DNA from: Hemicentrotus pulcherrimus
Taxonomy: Eukaryota; Echinodermata; Echinoidea; Camarodonta; Strongylocentrotidae
Direction of reading: 5' to 3'
NCBI GenBank assembly: GCA_003118195.1
Contig: BEXV01000357.1
Span: 53,093-65,419, forward strand
DNA: 12,327 nt
The notes under the pieces were generated by a model. It was not told the DNA's origin. It saw only the letters and a list, made by a program, of their open reading frames with translations, and did not search any database. Positions within the stretch are counted from its first letter, which is position 1; each line of letters begins with the position of its first letter. A program made the position numbers and the translations under genes. Below, in pieces: positions 8,826-12,327 of this stretch.

Positions 8826-9110
8826 CTGTGAGCTAGAGACCCATGCTTGCAGATGCTCATTCCATATTGGACCATCTAGTAGTTCTGCATTGGCAGTGAG
8901 ACTGGTCTCCCCCATGGTCTTCAGAGGTGGTAGCTGGGTGTAGGAAGGGTTCACTTTGACCTGCCGTGCCTCCCGGCTCAGCGGATCCACTGTGCTGTTG
9001 TAAGGCGTATGTGAGTTGAAAGCTTCAGAGAAGATAAGTGGAAGGGCATCTTGGCTCTGGGATCGCCGTCTCTCCCGATAGGCAAGGGGCAAGGAAGAGC
9101 TGTTTTTTGT
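8826..9110 (-). CDS. Exon 2 of the unrecognised gene: Arg/Ser-rich segment leading into the core region
   Basis: This encodes residues 89-183 in phase 0 at both ends. The acceptor is TTTCTATAG, preceded by a pyrimidine-rich TTCAACTCTCG stretch. The donor is CAG|GTAATG. The peptide begins TKNSSSLPLAYRERRRSQSQ, continuing the basic disordered start, then changes character at about residue 110 (ALPLIFSEAF). It later carries NPSYTQLPPLK and ends with a tryptophan-bearing stretch, GPIWNEHLQAWVSSSQ. The 285-base exon has no stop in this frame and is GC-richer than the introns. The Trp-containing end joins directly to the hydrophobic exon 3, so the two probably form one folded unit. No known domain was recognised. 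Confidence 0.82.
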
Positions 9111-10607
9111 CTATAGAAATTGACGAGAGTTGAACCTAAATTTAATCACATTTGTACATGTATAATATAGATATTTCTACTTTTTTTCCAAGATCCATTT
9201 TGTATTTTCTATTTTGAGACTCTCAAAACAACTTTCTGGATAGAGATAATTTTATCTGGTCAGTAAATCCATCTGTCAATAAGTTATTATTCACCAAATG
9301 GCTAAACTTAACTGTTTGACTTAAAACTCTCCACAAATAATTATATAGGGTTGATCAGCCTCCAAGGGCCTGATTTTCTAAACCGTCTAAAGTCTAACTT
9401 CTTGACTAAATCAGAATTAGTAAGTTACTTGTCACTTGTCCACTACACTGTAGGAGTTTCACAAATCCATCTTTGCCAAGATCAAGGACAGCATCCTGAC
9501 TAAGTATAGTTATGATGCCTCCAAACCTGTCATGTCTCTGTCATAACCTTTTGTAGTTGATGGGCAGCGCCATCACATGTCATTTATTGGAAAGACTATG
9601 GCTGGCAAAAAAAGGACAAGAAATCCTCAGCTGCATGTATGATCATTCTACATGTACAAAATTACAAATACAGAGAGTTAGATCCTTATTTATATTTGAA
9701 AATGCTATGAAAATATGCCATGTTTATATTTAAGGCTTTTTCCATTTGACTTCACTGATTAATTAGTTGTAAAATCCTCGAAGGGATGGGTAATCTGCCA
9801 TGGCAGACAAGCGATAGTCAGGAGTATTCTCTAATTTTCAGACCCATATCAATATCAATTCATATTATTTTTTGAGATAAAGATCTCCAAATGTGTACCG
9901 GTACGTATTTACTGAACGTTTCAAAACACGTGTTCTAATGTTTGGAATCTTGAAGTTTTGTCAGTTTGATAATTTTTTTAAGCCTAAAACATTGGACAAA
10001 ACTTTGAAAGCATTTTTTATTTACTAAGAATAATATAAAATAATGGTGTATTTTAATCAACGATTAAATGAAAATATCCTGGGGTGCCCATTTTGTAAAA
10101 AAAAACTAATTCACCGGTCATGAAATAAAATACTCACAATTGTATTTTAAAAGTACCTCTATGGTTTAACGATACATATATAATCTACACATATTTTTGA
10201 GTATTGTGCATCTCTGATTCCCTGGTACTAATGTCAACCTTTCTTATTCCTAATTCATTTAAATTATTGCAGTTTTCTTAAAATCCCCTTTTTTGAATCT
10301 GATAATCTGGGGAAGTGTGACTAATGCGTTTGCTCCTCTTCTCACTGATAGATTTCACAAGATGTCTAGCTAGTTAGCTCTTCTTGAAACTGTTTAGGAA
10401 GATCAGAGACATCTCCGTGGTTGGCGGATAAAACTACATGTAGATGTATGAGTTATGATGAATGTCTTGCCATTTTTGTAATACTTTAATCCATTGTTAA
10501 TTGTTTGTGCTTTACTTTACATCTTTGTTGTTGACATTGTAAGTGAGCTAACTACTCCAATCAGCAAATTCTAAAATTAAATGGACAATTATGATTGAAA
10601 GTCATAC
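9111..10607 (-). other. Intron 1 (1.5 kb)
   Basis: This lies between the donor CAG|GTATGA and the acceptor TTTCTATAG. It is AT-rich, with TACATGTA copies at 9155, 9649 and 10435. It holds a 14-bp palindrome, TCTGCCATGGCAGA, at 9794-9807, and two GCCTCCAA words 159 bases apart (9358 and 9517) that might flank an old insertion. No exon of matching phase was identified. Confidence 0.7.
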
Positions 10608-10871
10608 CTGAGTTGCATAGGAGTCATCTTTGGAGGTGAGCAGGCTCTGCTGTCTCTGGCCAGGTGGAAGTGCAGACCGGTGCCCCTGGCCTTGGGCGCT
10701 ACGTGTGCGAGCACATCTCGGCGAGTTGGGAAGAGAAGAGAAGCCGTGCCGCGGAGAAGTCTCTGGATTCCCACGGCGTCGACGCCCGAGATCCGGCGGC
10801 AAGCGGTACCGAAAACCTGGCGGCTCTTCCTGATCATAATTGACCATGCAAAGGGTTGGTAGCTGTGCCAT
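10608..10871 (-). CDS. Exon 1 of the unrecognised gene: start codon and basic, disordered N-terminus
   Basis: This encodes residues 1-88 and ends in phase 0 at CAG|GTATGA. I chose the ATG at 10871-10869 because the context GTAATGG has G at -3 and G at +4, and because an in-frame TAG lies nine codons upstream (10898-10896). A second in-frame Met is residue 9. The peptide opens MAQLPTLCMV and is rich in Arg, Pro, Ser and Gln. It has an RRRR cluster at residues 30-33 and SP or TSP motifs near 39 and 50, so it is probably disordered. The exon is strikingly GC- and CpG-rich against AT-rich flanks. A second minus-strand frame (10837-10589) is also open across most of it, but only the chosen frame joins exon 2 in phase. 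An alternative reading treats GCACAG at 10867-10862 as a splice acceptor, making this an internal exon. It has no good pyrimidine tract, so I prefer the start. Confidence 0.72.
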
Positions 10872-11455
10872 TACGACACGTTTTTGTTCACTTTCCTACA
10901 TGATTCTGACATATTCTCTTTGAATTGATGTAATACCGATGTTAAACTTGTATCCTGCATAGCAATGCTGCAATTTAATTACTGAAAAATAAATAATACA
11001 CGCACAAATACGTGAATTGCTCCAGTTACAGAATTCCCTTCACAGGGTTCGCTGTGTACAAAACAGCGTTTGGTACCGGACAGGTCCATTTCCCGAAGAG
11101 GGGTTACATATTATCAATTAAAATTAAAAATATTTATAGTTCTAAATTTCTTAAAAGTTGATCATTTTAACATTATACAACTCTTCAGATGACTTGAAAT
11201 TGTTTGAAACAATTTAAAATTAATATTACCAGGGTTTAGTTGGCTTCATATAACCTTATACATCCGTATTGATCCGTTCAATTTCCCTGGTTACGGTGAA
11301 TTGATTCGTCCGATCTATACACCTGTCATATTGTTTGAAAACTTTGCTTGGTTTTATTGTCATACGTTTTATGGTGGCGCTCTGACTTTTTGGATGAAAT
11401 GTCTTCCTAAATCTTTTGACTTCCGTGCGCAGCCAGTTATAGTCAGACCGGTTTT

Positions 11456-11476
11456 AAGTATCAAGTATCAAGTATC
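11456..11476. repeat. Three tandem copies of AAGTATC
   Basis: AAGTATC is repeated exactly three times and followed by a diverged fourth start (AAGTTTAA). It is a small tandem repeat in the 5' flank. Confidence 0.9.
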
Positions 11477-11877
11477 AAGTTTAATTGTCTTCCATAACAA
11501 ATTCAAATCTAATTCATACTCGGGAGCATACTTTTTTTTAACAACAGTCGTTTTAGACCACTAAAAGCTCACACGAGGCTTTCCCGACATTGCAGCAAGT
11601 AATATGCAGACTAGCTAGATTACAAGTATTGCGGGTTATATGGAAATTGAACGGTCGCTAAGCGCGTCCACAGGAAGGAAATTTCCATGAACTTGAAAAA
11701 GTTAGTAATAAATGAAACCTGCCGTTTTTATATAATTCGGAGCCAAGATGAGGGGAAGGGAAAAGGGGGGTACAAGAGCTTTGCGAGAGGGGTGAAGGTA
11801 TTAGCTTCTCCATCAGAAACTTTCTGTCTGAAAATGTTTCTATTATATTTGAAGTGTCGCGAATATCGATGACCCTG

Positions 11878-11969
11878 ATTATTTATATAATAGTATTAAT
11901 AGTGACAATAATATAACAATAATGGTTATGGTAATTATGATGACAAAGATGATTATGATGATGAGGCAA
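11878..11969. repeat. Degenerate AAT/ATG triplet-rich tract
   Basis: The tract is rich in AAT, ATA and ATG words (ATAATAGTATTAATAG, then GATTATGATGATGAG). It is an imperfect microsatellite in the 5' flank. Confidence 0.7.
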
Positions 11970-12103
11970 TTGTAGCTCCCTCTACTCATTTAAGGCCAAA
12001 GTCAAAACAATGTTATTAGCAGAATACTCAAAGTAGAATTTCTGTGTCAACTCTTCATTCTTTATCGTTTCATCTCTTCTTTCATTCATTCAAATCATTA
12101 TCA

Positions 12104-12188
12104 CCATCGTCATCATCACCATCGTCATCATCATCATCATCATCATCTTCATCATCATCTTCATCCTCATCTGCATCAACATCATCAA
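12104..12188. repeat. CAT/TCA trinucleotide microsatellite
   Basis: The repeat is a nearly pure run of CAT units with CGT, CTT, CCT and ACC interruptions. On the plus strand it lies in a long open frame that reads as poly-Ser (12044-12295). That frame is a product of the repeat, not a supported gene. Confidence 0.9.
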
Positions 12189-12327
12189 AATTTGTATTTA
12201 CAATTACCTATCTGTTTCTGCTTGATAAATGTGTTAATATATTTCATGAGTTTTGTCTGGGGCTGTCGTATTATCAAGCAATCTGCTTACAATGACAGTC
12301 CTTCTTCCGCAAATAATTTTATAATGT

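Larger units (their letters stand above)
135..10871 (-). other. Transcription unit: unrecognised multi-exon protein gene (6 supported exons, possible 7th)
   Basis: This spans the whole gene as I can assemble it. Coding exons in transcript order are 10871-10608, 9110-8826, 6216-6145, 5561-5381, 4094-3939 and 511-461, with a doubtful terminal exon at 226-135. Every intron begins GT and ends AG. The donors are CAG|GTATGA, CAG|GTAATG, AGG|GTAAGT, AAG|GTAAGA, CAG|GTAATG and CGG|GTAAGA. Exon lengths are 264, 285, 72, 181, 156 and 51. The reading frame stays open through all five joins with phases 0, 0, 0, 1, 1, which is unlikely by chance. Introns are 1497, 2609, 583, 1286 and 3427 bp, plus 234 bp if the last exon is real. 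The predicted product is 336 residues before the uncertain end, or 366 with the seventh exon. I do not recognise the family and assign no function. I see no signal peptide and no clear membrane span. A small exon hidden in a long intron cannot be excluded. Confidence 0.75.
10872..12327. other. 5' flank of the gene; no supported exon
   Basis: This is AT-rich sequence upstream of the start codon. It must hold the 5' untranslated region and promoter unless these lie further right. A good acceptor on the gene strand, TTATTTATTTTTCAG ending at 10982, would allow a 5' untranslated exon starting at 10981. A TATA-like TATATAAAAA occurs on the same strand at about 11734-11725. Neither is decisive, because such words are common at this base composition. 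Open frames at 11301-11564 and 11687-11872 show no coding character. No neighbouring gene is visible. Confidence 0.5.

Noticed and set aside
10630..10862. Two plus-strand frames over exon 1
   Set aside because: They are antisense shadows caused by the GC-rich exon. Neither has a supporting splice or start context.
11301..11564. 87-codon plus-strand frame in the 5' flank
   Set aside because: It does not start with ATG, is AT-rich and contains the AAGTATC tandem repeat. No coding character or splice context was seen.
11725..11734. TATA-like word on the gene strand about 850 bases upstream of the start codon
   Set aside because: Such words are expected often at this base composition. There is no initiator or transcript evidence to tie it to the gene.
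11687..11872. 61-codon plus-strand frame starting ATGAACTTG
   Set aside because: It is short, compositionally ordinary and isolated. Chance is the simplest explanation.
12044..12295. Plus-strand open frame with a long poly-Ser run
   Set aside because: It is a trinucleotide microsatellite read in one frame. The flanking residues show no protein character.

Overview
The window looks like nuclear DNA of an animal, most probably a marine invertebrate. It is AT-rich and gene-sparse. It contains one gene split into short GC-richer exons by consensus GT...AG introns. It is also full of the 8-base palindrome TACATGTA (14 copies counted by eye, where base composition predicts well under one). Frequent TACATGTACATGTA-like runs and GTAGGCC words are typical of echinoderm, hemichordate, amphioxus and mollusc genomes. 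I lean towards an echinoderm, but the sequence does not settle it. There are no bacterial-type genes, operons, rRNA or tRNA genes, CRISPR arrays or viral genes.

The main content is one protein-coding gene on the minus strand, which I assembled by hand. Six exons (10871-10608, 9110-8826, 6216-6145, 5561-5381, 4094-3939, 511-461) are joined by introns whose phases agree at all five junctions (0, 0, 0, 1, 1). Together they encode 336 residues plus one base of the next codon. The start is an ATG in strong context with an in-frame stop nine codons upstream. I do not recognise the family. The predicted protein has a basic, disordered N-terminus, a central block rich in Trp, Phe and Tyr (about residues 110-260) that looks folded, a basic patch, a proline-rich linker, and an acidic serine-rich tail. 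The 3' end is unresolved: a weak terminal exon at 226-135, read-through to a stop at 356-354 beside an AATAAA, or continuation past the left edge.

Layout from left to right: 1-460 is the 3' end or last intron, with a run of 11 G. 512-3938 is the longest intron, holding a 143-bp foldback element (816-958), a perfect hairpin (2772-2805) and a G-run repeat block (3676-3818). 4095-5380, 5562-6144, 6217-8825 and 9111-10607 are the other introns, containing A/T tracts, a triplet repeat and small palindromes. 10872-12327 is the 5' flank, with no convincing exon and two triplet-repeat tracts near the right end. Most other open frames are short chance frames in AT-rich or repetitive DNA, or shadows of the exons.
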